Shown here: piece by piece, positions 1 through 8,524 of the stretch
How the letters are laid out: the number at the start of each line of letters is the position of its first letter
Position numbering within the stretch: position 1 is the first letter of the stretch
Source of the DNA: Paractinoplanes brasiliensis
GTDB lineage: Bacteria > Actinomycetota > Actinomycetes > Mycobacteriales > Micromonosporaceae
DNA length: 64,000 nt
Direction of reading: 5' to 3'
Assembly (NCBI RefSeq): GCF_004362215.1
Contig: NZ_SNWR01000001.1
Location: forward strand, 4,632,001-4,696,000
The notes under the pieces: generated by a model
Seen by the model: the letters and a program-made list of their open reading frames with translations, nothing else
What the model was told of the DNA's origin: nothing
Databases searched by the model: none
Position numbers and translations under genes: made by a program

Positions 1-50
1 GCGATCAGCGGTCCGGCGAGGTACCAGCCGTTGCCTGAGGGCATGGGCAT
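1..50 (-). CDS. Partial gene start, unknown protein
   Basis: The minus strand is open from ATG codons at 50 and 44 to the window edge. It encodes an N-terminus reading MPMPSGNGWYLAGPLIA, which resembles the start of a small membrane or secreted protein. It would be divergent from the hydroxyacyl-CoA dehydrogenase at 180. Only about 16 codons are visible and no clear ribosome binding site precedes either ATG, so the call rests on a plausible N-terminus and the gap left by the neighbour. The product is not recognised. Confidence 0.35.
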   Translation of the reverse strand, partial: MPMPSGNGWYLAGPLI

Positions 51-179
51 AGTCTCGCACCGGTACGTGCGCTTTTCCCCGAAATTGCCCCGATCGAGCG
101 GCACCCCCTGGGCTGAGTTTCCGTTCAGGAATCCCGTTAGGGTGTGCCTGTTGTTCTCGACGTCGAGGGGGAAACACAC

Positions 180-1028
180 ATGGCGGGTCGACTCGCGGTC
201 ATCGGCTCCGGGCTGATGGGTTCCGGCATCGCGCAGGTCTCGGCGCAGGCCGGCTGGCAGGTCACGATGCGGGACGTGGACGACGCGGCGACCGGCCGCG
301 GCATGGCGGCGATCCGTGACTCGCTGAGCCGGTTCGCGGCCAAGGGCAAGATCACCGAGGAGGAGGCGGAGGCGACGCTCGGGCGGATCACGCCGACCAC
401 CGACCTCGACGCCGCCGCCGACGCCGACGTGGTGGTCGAGGCCATCTACGAGAAGGTCGAGGCCAAGCACGAGGTCTTCCGCACCCTCGACAAGATCTGC
501 AAGGCCGACGCCGTGCTCGGCACCAACACGTCGGCCATCCCGATCACCCAGATCGCGACCGTCACCGAGCGGCCCGAGTCGGTGGTCGGCATCCACTTCT
601 TCTCCCCGGTGCCGATGATGAAGCTGGTGGAGCTGGTCCGGGGCTATCAGACCTCCGACGAGACGCTGGCCGCCGCCCGGACGTACGCGGAGGAGGTCGG
701 CAAGACCTGCGTCGAGGTCAAACGGGACGTGGCCGGTTTCGTCTCCAACCGCCTGTTCAGCGCGATCCTGGTCGAGGCGATCCAGCTGGTCGAGTCGGGC
801 GTGGTCAGCGCGGCCGACCTGGACACCGTGATGAAGCTGGGCTTCGGGCACTCGATGGGCCCGCTGGCCACGGTCGACCTGACCGGCCTCGACGTCATGC
901 TGAACGCGGCGACCAACATCTACCGCGACACCGCGGACGAGAAGTTCTTCCCACCGGAGCTGCTGCAGCGCATGGTTCAGGCCGGTGACCTGGGCCGAAA
1001 GACGGGTAAGGGCTTCTACACGTACTGA
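180..1028 (+). CDS. 3-hydroxybutyryl-CoA dehydrogenase
   Basis: NAD(P)-dependent 3-hydroxyacyl-CoA dehydrogenase that interconverts 3-hydroxybutyryl-CoA and acetoacetyl-CoA, a cytosolic step of fatty-acid, butyrate or PHB metabolism. The 282-residue length is normal for the single-function FadB2/Hbd family. A Rossmann glycine motif (VIGSGLMGSG) lies at the N-terminus and the catalytic-His segment GIHFFSPVPMMKLVE in the middle; the C-terminal domain ends in GRKTGKGFYTY, typical of the family. An upstream in-frame ATG at 144 exists, but ATG 180 has a purine-rich GAGGGGGA site about 7 bases before it and puts the Rossmann strand at residue 4, so 180 is chosen. The thiolase and enoyl-CoA hydratase elsewhere in the window belong to the same pathway. 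Confidence 0.93.
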   Translation: MAGRLAVIGSGLMGSGIAQVSAQAGWQVTMRDVDDAATGRGMAAIRDSLSRFAAKGKITEEEAEATLGRITPTTDLDAAADADVVVEAIYEKVEAKHEVFRTLDKICKADAVLGTNTSAIPITQIATVTERPESVVGIHFFSPVPMMKLVELVRGYQTSDETLAAARTYAEEVGKTCVEVKRDVAGFVSNRLFSAILVEAIQLVESGVVSAADLDTVMKLGFGHSMGPLATVDLTGLDVMLNAATNIYRDTADEKFFPPELLQRMVQAGDLGRKTGKGFYTY

Positions 1029-1047
1029 TCGTTCATATTATGCCGAT

Positions 1048-1362
1048 ATGACACGTGGCGGACCGGCCCCCGAAGAGATGCAATGGGCGCTCGCCGAGGC
1101 CAGCAAGGAGGCCTTGGCGGTCGCCCCGGGCTGGTTCCGCACGTGGCCCACGACCGAGGACAAGTGGTCGTCGGTGAACGTCCGGGCAGCCACCCAGGTC
1201 ATCGTCAACCACAGCCGTGAGGACGACCGGCATCCGAACAGCTGGACCGTACGCGCCGTCTTCGGCACCCACACGGTCGAGCTGCGCCTGGGCCCGTACG
1301 ACTCCAAGGAGCAGGCGATCCTGGTCGCGCACGCCGTGCTCTCGGTGGCTTACAAGGATTAG
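1048..1362 (+). CDS. Hypothetical protein, 104 aa
   Basis: Small soluble protein that I do not recognise. It begins MTRGGPAPEEMQWALAEASKE and ends VAHAVLSVAYKD; it is rich in Trp, Glu and His and has no membrane segment or signal peptide. The open frame extends upstream into the dehydrogenase gene, but ATG 1048, 19 bases after that gene's stop, avoids the overlap. Its TAG stop (1360-1362) overlaps the TAA stop of the convergent CorC-like gene by four bases, so the genes are packed tail to tail. It may be cotranscribed with the dehydrogenase. Confidence 0.6.
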   Translation: MTRGGPAPEEMQWALAEASKEALAVAPGWFRTWPTTEDKWSSVNVRAATQVIVNHSREDDRHPNSWTVRAVFGTHTVELRLGPYDSKEQAILVAHAVLSVAYKD

Positions 1363-2648
1363 GTGTTCTGTTCCTCGCGCTCCCGTGGGGCGACCCGCAA
1401 CCGCACCTTGGTGATCGCGCGGCCGGTGACCTCGACGACCTCTGCCGTGTGCCCGTCGACCTGCACGGTCTCGCCCGGCTCGGTGGGGATGTGCCCGAGG
1501 TGGGCCAGCACCAGGCCGGCCACCGTGGTGTAGTCGCCCTCGTCGAGGTTGTCGACGTCGACGCCGATGTCGGGCAGGTCGTGGATCGGGAACGTGCCGG
1601 GCAGCAGCATCGAACCGTCCGGCTCGCGCACGATCGACTGCACGTCCCGGTCGGTCTCGTCGTAGATCTCGCCGACGATCTCCTCGACCAGGTCCTCCAT
1701 GGTGACGATGCCGTCGATGGCGCCGCGCTCGTCAACGATCAGCGCGATCTGCTGGCGCTGGGCGCGCATCTGCTTCATCGCGTCCGACACCTTCAGCGTC
1801 TCGGGCAGGAACAGCGGCGCGTACATGTGATCCCGTACGGGTCCCTCGGCGTTGACCAGGTCGCGCAGGTGCACCACGCCGAGCACGTCGTCGAGGCCCA
1901 TCGGCCCGGTGACCGGGGCCCGGGAGTGGCCGCCCGCGATCAACTGGGCCAGCGCCTCGTGCGAAGGCGTGTCCGCGCCCACCACCAGCACGTCCCGCCG
2001 CGGCACCAGGATCTCGCGCAGGATCCGGTCGGCGATCTCGAACGCGCCGCTGATGATCGTGCGCTGCTCGGGGGTGAACTCCTGCTGCTGGGTGACCAGG
2101 TCGCGGATCTCCTCGGTGGTCACCTCCTCACGGGCCGCGTTCGGGTCGGCGCCGGTCAGCCGGACCACCATGTCGGTCGACTTGCCGAGCAGCCAGACCA
2201 CCGGACGCGAGAGCGTGGCCAGCATGTCGAGCGGGCGGGCCACCAGCAACGCCCAGCCCTCGGCCCGCTGCATGGCGATCCGCTTGGGGGCGAGCTCGCC
2301 GACCACGAGCGTGAAGAACGTCAGCACGATGGTGACGAGCACGATCGACGCCGGATTGGCGGCCGAGCCCAGGAAGCTCAGCGGGCCCGTCAGCGGCTTG
2401 GCCAGCGACACCGCGGCCGAGGCCGAGGCCAGGAAGCCGGCCAGCGTGATGCCGATCTGGATGGTGGCCAGGAACCGGTTGGGGTCGCGGGCCAGCTTGG
2501 CGAGCGTACGACCGGTGCGGCTCTGCCGTTCCAGACGCTGCAACTGACTGTCCCGCAGCGAGATCAGCGCCATCTCGCTGCCGGAGAACGCCGCGTTGAG
2601 CAGCACCAGCACGACGACGAGCACGATCTGCCAGCCATATCCGCCCAT
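1359..2648 (-). CDS. Hemolysin-family CNNM/CBS/CorC membrane protein
   Basis: About 429 residues. The N-terminal CNNM (DUF21) membrane domain has hydrophobic segments near residues 5-25, 75-95, 105-130 and 140-160. A CBS pair follows (about 195-320; note GGHSRAPVTG and AIDGIVTMEDLVEEIVGEI), then a C-terminal CorC_HlyC domain (about 330-410). Members are implicated in Mg2+/Co2+ transport or its regulation; the historic 'hemolysin' label is not evidence of cytolysis. The frame opens further upstream, but the ATG at 2648 starts right at the first membrane helix (MGGYGWQIVLVVVLVLL) with AAGGGG about 12 bases before it, so this start is preferred over 2699. The substrate is not shown by the sequence. 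Confidence 0.88.
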   Translation of the reverse strand: MGGYGWQIVLVVVLVLLNAAFSGSEMALISLRDSQLQRLERQSRTGRTLAKLARDPNRFLATIQIGITLAGFLASASAAVSLAKPLTGPLSFLGSAANPASIVLVTIVLTFFTLVVGELAPKRIAMQRAEGWALLVARPLDMLATLSRPVVWLLGKSTDMVVRLTGADPNAAREEVTTEEIRDLVTQQQEFTPEQRTIISGAFEIADRILREILVPRRDVLVVGADTPSHEALAQLIAGGHSRAPVTGPMGLDDVLGVVHLRDLVNAEGPVRDHMYAPLFLPETLKVSDAMKQMRAQRQQIALIVDERGAIDGIVTMEDLVEEIVGEIYDETDRDVQSIVREPDGSMLLPGTFPIHDLPDIGVDVDNLDEGDYTTVAGLVLAHLGHIPTEPGETVQVDGHTAEVVEVTGRAITKVRLRVAPREREEQNT

Positions 2649-2844
2649 GGCGGCGACCAACCCCTTCGATTGTGGTCCCGCCGTTGTACCCGCGGGCACT
2701 GAAGATCAAGCCTGTCAGCAGGGGGCGATGCCTCGCTCCGGAGAGTGACATTTTCGCGGAAGCGGGCGGAGCCGGTCTACCGTTGGTGACCAGTACCCCT
2801 CCCCGGTTTGTCAGGCGCTACTGCCTGGACCGGAGGTGGCGGTG

Positions 2845-3030
2845 ATGTTTCCTCTTCTCGAGACCCTCGTCCCGGCAGCAAGCTGGGCCGCCGTTGTGTT
2901 CCTCGGCAGCTTCGTCGTCTTCGTGGGGGCGGCGGTGACGGTCACGCTGCTGCATCGCGATCGCGAGGTGCGCCGGCACGCGGCCCGGGTGCTGCGCCAA
3001 TTGCTGTGCTTCCTGAAGCGCTCCCGATGA
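2845..3030 (+). CDS. Small single-pass membrane protein, 61 aa
   Basis: A GGAGG site at 2832-2836 lies eight bases before ATG 2845 (GTG codons at 2836 and 2842 are alternatives). The product has one strong hydrophobic segment, about residues 13-39, followed by a basic tail (RDREVRRHAARVLRQ...KRSR), giving an N-out, C-in single-pass protein. It is divergent from the CorC-like gene. No family is recognised. The good Shine-Dalgarno site and the membrane-plus-basic design support it as a real gene. Confidence 0.55.
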   Translation: MFPLLETLVPAASWAAVVFLGSFVVFVGAAVTVTLLHRDREVRRHAARVLRQLLCFLKRSR

Positions 3031-3076
3031 CTGCCGGCGGCCCGGGTGCCGGGCTTGGTGAAGCGCTCCCGATGAC
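3014..3076. repeat. 18-bp direct repeat at end of small membrane gene
   Basis: The word TGAAGCGCTCCCGATGAC occurs at 3014-3031 and again at 3059-3076, 45 bp apart. The first copy encodes the last codons and stop of the small membrane protein; the second lies just beyond the stop of the minus-strand gene that begins at 3086. It looks like a local duplication of the gene end. Confidence 0.75.
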
Positions 3077-3085
3077 GGCCGCGGG

Positions 3086-3841
3086 TCAGTGGGTGGAGGC
3101 GAACGCCAGCGACATCAGGGTGGCCGCGACCATCCCGCCCAGCAGGGTCAGGCCGATCCCGCCGATGTCCAGCCGCGCCTGCAGCCGCCGATGCGCGAAG
3201 AGCGCGGCCACCGGCACCCCGGCCGAGGGCGCCACCAGGAACGCCAGCCAGCCCAGCCCGCGGACCACCGCCCCGCCCCAGATCCCCGTACTGCCGAAGG
3301 TCACCAGCCCCGACCCGACCAGCCCGGCCATGGCGGCGATCAGCGCGCCCAGCAACGGCAGCAACGGCAACGACCAGCGCGGCAGCGACCGGCGCCCGGC
3401 GGGCCGGACGGTGTGGTCGATCCGCTCGGCCGCCCGGGCCAGCAGCGCCCGGGGTGACTGCCGCGGCGGCGGCGGCCCGCCCGAACCGGTGTCGGCGTTG
3501 CGGGTCAGCGCGACCCGGGGCAGCGACTCGATCGGCAGCGGCTCGGGCATCTCGCCGATCGCGCGCACCCGCAGCCCGCGCGCGCGGCGCAGCTCGTCCC
3601 AGAGCCGGGCCGCCTCACGGTCGACGTCCAGCACCTGGGCCGCCGCGGCGCCGGCCCACCGATCGGCCGACAACGCGTCACCCTCGGCCCGGGCCAGTTC
3701 GCCAGCGGCCTGCGCCGCGCTCTCCTGGTAGGCCTGTTCGGCGTGGCTCAGCTCGTGATCTCGGCGCCGGGTCGCCTCGGCCAGCGCGCTGACCATCAGC
3801 TGGTAGTCCCGGCCGATCGGCTGCCGGTCACGTGTGGTCAC
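3086..3841 (-). CDS. Coiled-coil/multi-pass membrane protein, FtsK-like partner
   Basis: 251 residues, family not recognised. Residues 1-95 are charged, Ala/Glu/Arg-rich and likely coiled coil; a Pro/Gly-rich linker follows (about 95-135); residues 150-250 hold three or four hydrophobic helices separated by short loops (one is HRRLQARLDIGG). The GTG start at 3841 lies inside the end of the upstream FtsK-like gene (14-bp overlap), with GAGGTG about five bases before it, which implies translational coupling. The inferred role is a membrane anchor or accessory subunit for that ATPase, whose own N-terminus is also a predicted coiled coil. This rests on context only. Confidence 0.7.
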   Translation of the reverse strand: MTTRDRQPIGRDYQLMVSALAEATRRRDHELSHAEQAYQESAAQAAGELARAEGDALSADRWAGAAAAQVLDVDREAARLWDELRRARGLRVRAIGEMPEPLPIESLPRVALTRNADTGSGGPPPPRQSPRALLARAAERIDHTVRPAGRRSLPRWSLPLLPLLGALIAAMAGLVGSGLVTFGSTGIWGGAVVRGLGWLAFLVAPSAGVPVAALFAHRRLQARLDIGGIGLTLLGGMVAATLMSLAFASTH

Positions 3842-6428
3842 TGTTCACCTCGTACGGGATGATGACTTCGGGCGTTCGGTGCACCGAGCGGTCGAAGAAC
3901 AGGGCCCGGCGGGTGCGCGGATACCAGGCGGGGCCGCCGGGTTGCGGATACAGCGGGGCCAGGTCGGCGCCCTGCACGTCGAGCGCCACCCAGGCGCCGA
4001 TCGGGTCGAGCCGGGCGCCCAGCCCGCCCAGTGAGTCTCGCAGCCGGGCCACCGAACGCCACCAGCCCAGCACGTGGGTGCGCTGCTCGGGACCCTCGGT
4101 GACGAGTTTGCGCAGCAGGGTCTGGTCGGCGCCGGCGTCGAGGGCGTAGCCGATCACGTAGTGCGGCACATCGAGCAGCGTCGTGCCGGGCAGCGTGTCG
4201 CACCAGTCGGCCGACGGCAGCTCGGCGATCAGGCGGGCGGCCGGGCGGGCCGCGTCGGGGTCCAGGCAGACGATGCTGAAGTGGGCCGGGCCCTGCGCGG
4301 CCAGCGACAACGCGGCCGAGGCGAGGATGTCACAGGCTTCGTCCGTACGGGTTCCGAGCACCGCCAGATTGCGTCCCGGCATGCGTCCGAGGCGTAACCG
4401 GGCCGGTCGAGCCGCCACGTCGATGCGTTCGCCCAGCACCGCGCCGGGGGAGGAGCCGACCGGGTAGGCGGCGCTGGGCACCGGACCGGCCGGGCGGCAG
4501 CTCTCGGGCAGCAGCGGCACCGCGTCGCCGTCGAAGAGGCGGGGCTCCTCACAACCGTCGGGCCGGTCGCGCCACAGCCGTCGTTGCAGGCTGCGCCAGA
4601 CCAGGCGGTCGCCGGCGTCGGGCAGCCGCACGATCTGGTTGGCCCCGGACGCGCCGGACTGGGTGTTGACGACCGCGTGGAAGCGGGGAATCACCGCGGC
4701 GGCCAGGTTGTCGTCGGCCAGGATACGGCGGGCCTTGGGCAGGGCGATCCGCAACGTGAACTGTCCGATCAGGCCGGAACGGCCCCACAGCGCCTCGATG
4801 CCGCTCACGTCCTGACTGGCCAGGATCAGGTGGATGCCCTGGGAGCGGCCGCGGCGGGCCAGGTCCTCGAGCAGGGTGACGGCCTCGTCGGCCACGGCGT
4901 CCCGGCCGGCCAGCAGCACCTGGAACTCGTCGATCACGGCGACGATCCGGGGCCAGTGCCCGTCCGGGTCCTCGGCGCGCAGCTCGGCCAGCTTGGAGGC
5001 GTCGACGCGTTTGGCCGCCTGAGCCCGCGTACGCAGTTCCTCGCTCAGATGCCGCAGCATGGCGAGCCCGAACTCGCGGTCCCCGTTCACGTTGATGCCG
5101 GCCAGGCGCACCTGGGGCAGCCAGCCGGGGTCGCGAGGACCGGGCACGAACCGTGCGAACGACACGCCCTCCTTGAAGTCGAGCAGGTAGAGCGCGAGCT
5201 CCTCGGGGCCGTAGCGGGTGGCGAGCGCGGCCAGCCAGGCGTAGATCAGGTTGGTCTTGCCCGAGCCGGACGGCCCTCCGATCAGCGCGTGCGGCGGGTC
5301 GTCGCCCAGCGGCACCTCGATCAGGGAACCGTCGGTGCTGTCGCCCACCGGCGCCACCAGCCCGTGCGCCGACGTCTCGGCCCAGAACTCGCGCGGCTCC
5401 AGATCGGACAGCCGGGCCGGGGGCGGTCCGGCCCGCAGGCGCTCGGCGGTGGCCCGGCAGAACGCGGCGACCCGGTCGGCGGGCGGTGCGGCGTCCAACC
5501 GGATCTCCAGGTCACCGGTGATGTCGCAGGTCGCGGTCTGGTCCCGTACGCGCAGGCGGCGAACTGTCGGGTGCTCGGCGAGCTCGAGACCGCGTACGAG
5601 CAAATGCACTCCGCACGAGACCCCGGTGCGAACGATGCGGTCGAGCTGGGCGCGTTGGGCGTTGGTCAGCTCCTCGGCGGTGGCCGAGTCGGCCAGCAGC
5701 ACCACCACCCGCCAGGGCTCGGCCCGCGGCCCCGGCGTGGCGGCGGTGAGGTCGGCCAGCGACTGGTACTCCCCGGCGAGCACGGTCTCGTTGACCCGGC
5801 AGATGTGCTCGACCAGCTCGTCGAGGGCCGGCCCGAGCCCGCCCGGCCCGACGAACGAGATGCCGAGCGGGGCGAACGACGCCAACGTGCCGCCGAGGTA
5901 TTCGGGGTCGTAGACGGTGAGTTCGATGTCGCCCGGCCGGGTGGTGCCGAGCGCGCGCAGCAGCAGGCCGGTGATCACCCCGTCGGCCGTGGCGGCGGGT
6001 CCGTCGAGGTTGATGTGGGCGGCGTCCAGGAACGGGACGAGCGCGGGCAGGGCGGCGGTGTCGTCGAGGGTCAGCGTGCCGATCCGCAGCAGTCCTGGAC
6101 GCGTGCCGGGTTCGGGCTCGGTCGGCGACCACATGCGCCAGGGGAGTCCGGCCGCCCCCGTGGCGTTGCGGGCGGCGAGCTGACGCACGTTGCCGGCCAA
6201 GCGCGACGACTCGAACTGGAAGCGGCGCTGGATGTCGCGGCGGGCCGAGTCCCGTGCCTCGGCCAGCTGGTTCAGGCAGGTCGAGTACGCGTCGCGGACC
6301 AGGCCCCGGCGGGTCTGCGCCTCACTTCGGGCCGACTCCGCCTCGGCCAGGACAGCACGGGCCGCTCCACGCGCCTCGGCCAGTTCCTGCCGGACGGCGG
6401 CGACCAGCGCGTTGCGATGGCTACCCAC
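3828..6428 (-). CDS. FtsK/SpoIIIE-domain ATPase, cytosolic
   Basis: 866 residues. Residues 1-90 are a long Ala/Glu/Arg-rich coiled coil. The FtsK/SpoIIIE core spans about 340-620, with Walker A GGPSGSGKTN, Walker B IVAVIDEFQ and the segment ARRGRSQGIHLILASQDVSG typical of these motor ATPases. Residues about 650-860 resemble a second, degenerate RecA fold: GRMPGRNLAVLGTRTD sits where a P-loop would be but lacks GKT. There is no membrane helix and no gamma winged helix, so it is not the chromosome-dimer FtsK. Starts at GTG 6428; the gene overlaps the downstream membrane protein. A pump for DNA or protein, or a conflict-system ATPase, are the likely options; the substrate is unknown. Confidence 0.85.
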   Translation of the reverse strand: MGSHRNALVAAVRQELAEARGAARAVLAEAESARSEAQTRRGLVRDAYSTCLNQLAEARDSARRDIQRRFQFESSRLAGNVRQLAARNATGAAGLPWRMWSPTEPEPGTRPGLLRIGTLTLDDTAALPALVPFLDAAHINLDGPAATADGVITGLLLRALGTTRPGDIELTVYDPEYLGGTLASFAPLGISFVGPGGLGPALDELVEHICRVNETVLAGEYQSLADLTAATPGPRAEPWRVVVLLADSATAEELTNAQRAQLDRIVRTGVSCGVHLLVRGLELAEHPTVRRLRVRDQTATCDITGDLEIRLDAAPPADRVAAFCRATAERLRAGPPPARLSDLEPREFWAETSAHGLVAPVGDSTDGSLIEVPLGDDPPHALIGGPSGSGKTNLIYAWLAALATRYGPEELALYLLDFKEGVSFARFVPGPRDPGWLPQVRLAGINVNGDREFGLAMLRHLSEELRTRAQAAKRVDASKLAELRAEDPDGHWPRIVAVIDEFQVLLAGRDAVADEAVTLLEDLARRGRSQGIHLILASQDVSGIEALWGRSGLIGQFTLRIALPKARRILADDNLAAAVIPRFHAVVNTQSGASGANQIVRLPDAGDRLVWRSLQRRLWRDRPDGCEEPRLFDGDAVPLLPESCRPAGPVPSAAYPVGSSPGAVLGERIDVAARPARLRLGRMPGRNLAVLGTRTDEACDILASAALSLAAQGPAHFSIVCLDPDAARPAARLIAELPSADWCDTLPGTTLLDVPHYVIGYALDAGADQTLLRKLVTEGPEQRTHVLGWWRSVARLRDSLGGLGARLDPIGAWVALDVQGADLAPLYPQPGGPAWYPRTRRALFFDRSVHRTPEVIIPYEVNSDHT

Positions 6429-6485
6429 ACGACCCCCCGAAATTCACGTTGGGGGATTTTACCCATTTTCGCCCGAACAGCCGGA

Positions 6486-7832
6486 TTATGTGCTGCGTGT
6501 CGGCGCGGTGCGGTTGCCTCGCTGGCGGGCGATCAACCGCGGGTCGGTCGTGACCAGCTCATCCCAGAGCCTGGCCGCGACCAGGGCAGCCGCCTCGTTC
6601 TGCCAGCGCCGCAGGGTTCCGCGCGGCACATAGCGGCGCATCCAGTCGAGAGCCTGCCGGGCGTCGCGCTCTAGCCCGTCCGTTCTCAGCTTCCTCCCGT
6701 ACGGGTTGAGGCCGAGCACCGTGCAGAAGTGCAGCGCGTTGTAGTGCCGCCACTCGTCGGTCGTCTCGAAGGGACCCGGCGGGCGCAGCCCGTCGATCTT
6801 GTCCTTGATCAGCGCGCGCAGCTCCACCGCCCGTTCCAGCGGCTGGTCGAGCGCGCGCCCGGTCAGGCGCCGGTCCACGGCGGGCAGATCGGTCAGCGGG
6901 CTGCGCATGAGCCGGCCCAGGTCTCCGTAGTTGTCGAGCGCCTGCCGGGCAAACCGGAGGAATTCCTGCTCACCGGTGGCCAGCAGGCGGTGCCGTTGCC
7001 GATGACGGGGCAGAGCCTCGGCCAGCAACAGCAACGCCGACCTGTCCCGCCGCAGGCGTTCCTCGCCCCGGAACGCGATCAGGTCGAGCCCCCGGCGCAC
7101 CGGCCCCTCCAGCCCGACGATCGACATCACTGCCGCCACCAGCGAGAACTGCAGGACGGTGACGATCGTGTCGTCGACGGCGAGCAGCGTGAGCGCCACC
7201 GGCCCGCCGACCAGCACGGTCACGACAGCGGCAGCGGTCGCCGAGCGGACCAGGTCGGGGCGCAGCCGCTCGCCGACGTCGAGCGTGTCCGACACCGCGA
7301 TCAGGAAACCCAGGATCAGCAGGTCGAGACCGATCGCGGCGAGCACCAGCCCGGACGGGCCCAGGGCGGACGGCAGCAGCAGGGCGGCCAGGCCCAGCGC
7401 GTACAGGGTGGCGGCGACCGTCAGCGCGCCGGTCAGCATCGGTGGGCGCACCTGGTCACGGAACCGCCAGAGCAGCACCAGCCCGCCGGCGAGCGGTGCC
7501 AGCGACACCAGCCGCCCGCTCGCCGGCAGCGCGATCAGCATCACCAGGAAGACGCCGGCCAGGATCATCCAGCCGAGGTCGATCTGCCGTCGCTCGGGGA
7601 CCGACGAGGGCAGCAACGCTACTGCCGCCCCGGCCCAGAGCAGGGCGGGCAGGCAGAGCAACACCTGAGCGGCCACGCCGCGCGGCTCGACCGTCCAAAC
7701 CGCCACCCCGGCGGCGTACGTGAGCAACGCGCCGGCCGCCCGGAGCGCCGCCGGCCGCCTCGGGTCGCGGCCGATCAGATAACAGGCGGCCCACCAGGTG
7801 AGAGCGAAAGCTGGTACGGCGAGCGTCGGCAC
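6486..7832 (-). CDS. Multi-pass membrane protein with conserved-looking cytosolic domain
   Basis: 448 residues, family not recognised with certainty. Residues 1-235 carry about seven or eight hydrophobic helices (WWAACYLIG, AAQVLLCLPALLWAG, LGWMILAGVFLVMLIAL and so on). Residues 250-448 are soluble, helical and Arg-rich, with motifs FLRFARQALDNYGDLGRLM and EWRHYNALHFCTVLGLNPYG. The layout recalls sensor kinases, but no H-box, N-box or G-box is visible. It starts at GTG 7832, nine bases after the stop of the DUF4126 gene, and lies 57 bases before the FtsK-like gene, so it is probably in the same transcript. A membrane receptor or docking subunit for the ATPase is inference. Confidence 0.7.
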   Translation of the reverse strand: MPTLAVPAFALTWWAACYLIGRDPRRPAALRAAGALLTYAAGVAVWTVEPRGVAAQVLLCLPALLWAGAAVALLPSSVPERRQIDLGWMILAGVFLVMLIALPASGRLVSLAPLAGGLVLLWRFRDQVRPPMLTGALTVAATLYALGLAALLLPSALGPSGLVLAAIGLDLLILGFLIAVSDTLDVGERLRPDLVRSATAAAVVTVLVGGPVALTLLAVDDTIVTVLQFSLVAAVMSIVGLEGPVRRGLDLIAFRGEERLRRDRSALLLLAEALPRHRQRHRLLATGEQEFLRFARQALDNYGDLGRLMRSPLTDLPAVDRRLTGRALDQPLERAVELRALIKDKIDGLRPPGPFETTDEWRHYNALHFCTVLGLNPYGRKLRTDGLERDARQALDWMRRYVPRGTLRRWQNEAAALVAARLWDELVTTDPRLIARQRGNRTAPTRST

Positions 7833-7841
7833 GGCGAAGAG

Positions 7842-8456
7842 TCAATCACTCAGCCGAGGGGCGCCGGAAGCCGCGAAAGCTCTCCGGCGGCGGCGCCGGC
7901 GGACGAGCCAGACGCCCGCCACCACCATCAGGACCAGTCCGAGCAGGACCAATACCGGCAGCAGAATGGCCAGAACGGACATCACGACGCTGCCGATGTC
8001 CTCCGCCGTGCTGGCCACCGGCGCGCCGAAACCGGCGGTAGTGGCGTTCACCACTGGTCGCGTGGATGCCTTCACGCCGTGCACGACGAGCGCGATGACC
8101 ACCCCGGCCGCGATCGGCACCCACTGATGGGACCCGAAGAACGACCCCGGGTCGCTGACCGTGACCGTCTCCGACGACGAGCCCGCGCCGAACGCCAAGC
8201 CGCCCGCGGTCGGCCGCACCACCGTCTGCACCACGTCGTTGACGTGATCGACCACCGGCACCTTGTCCGCAACGACCTCGATGGCCAGCAGCAGCGCCAG
8301 GATCGCCAGCGTCCAGCCGTTGGACAACCACGACCAGCCGGTGGGCGGGTCGATCGTGTCGGTGTACCGGGCGAGCACGCCCATGGTGATCAGGGGAATG
8401 TAGGCATTGAGTCCGGCGGATGCGGCCAGGCCGGTGCCGGTCAGCGCTTCGAGCAC
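7842..8456 (-). CDS. DUF4126 family membrane protein
   Basis: 204 residues. Matches the DUF4126 pattern: an opening GTGLAASAGLNAYIPLITMG, four or five membrane helices, and the phrase VPVVDHVNDVVQTVVRPTAG in the middle. The C-terminus is a hydrophobic helix followed by an Arg cluster (RRRRRRR) and a short tail. The biochemical function of the family is unknown. The start is GTG 8456, only 68 bases from the divergent nucS start, so the two probably share a promoter region. It leads the minus-strand run through the FtsK-like ATPase. Confidence 0.8.
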   Translation of the reverse strand: MLEALTGTGLAASAGLNAYIPLITMGVLARYTDTIDPPTGWSWLSNGWTLAILALLLAIEVVADKVPVVDHVNDVVQTVVRPTAGGLAFGAGSSSETVTVSDPGSFFGSHQWVPIAAGVVIALVVHGVKASTRPVVNATTAGFGAPVASTAEDIGSVVMSVLAILLPVLVLLGLVLMVVAGVWLVRRRRRRRAFAASGAPRLSD

Positions 8457-8524
8457 GGATTCAGGATGACAAACCCGCGCGAGCGCCGCCCGTCGGACGC
8501 GGGGCCGTCCGGTACTGTCGTGCG

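Noticed and set aside
4584..6674. 696-codon open frame opposite the FtsK-like gene
   Set aside because: Gly/Gln/Arg-rich antisense translation with no motif; the minus-strand gene has clear Walker motifs.
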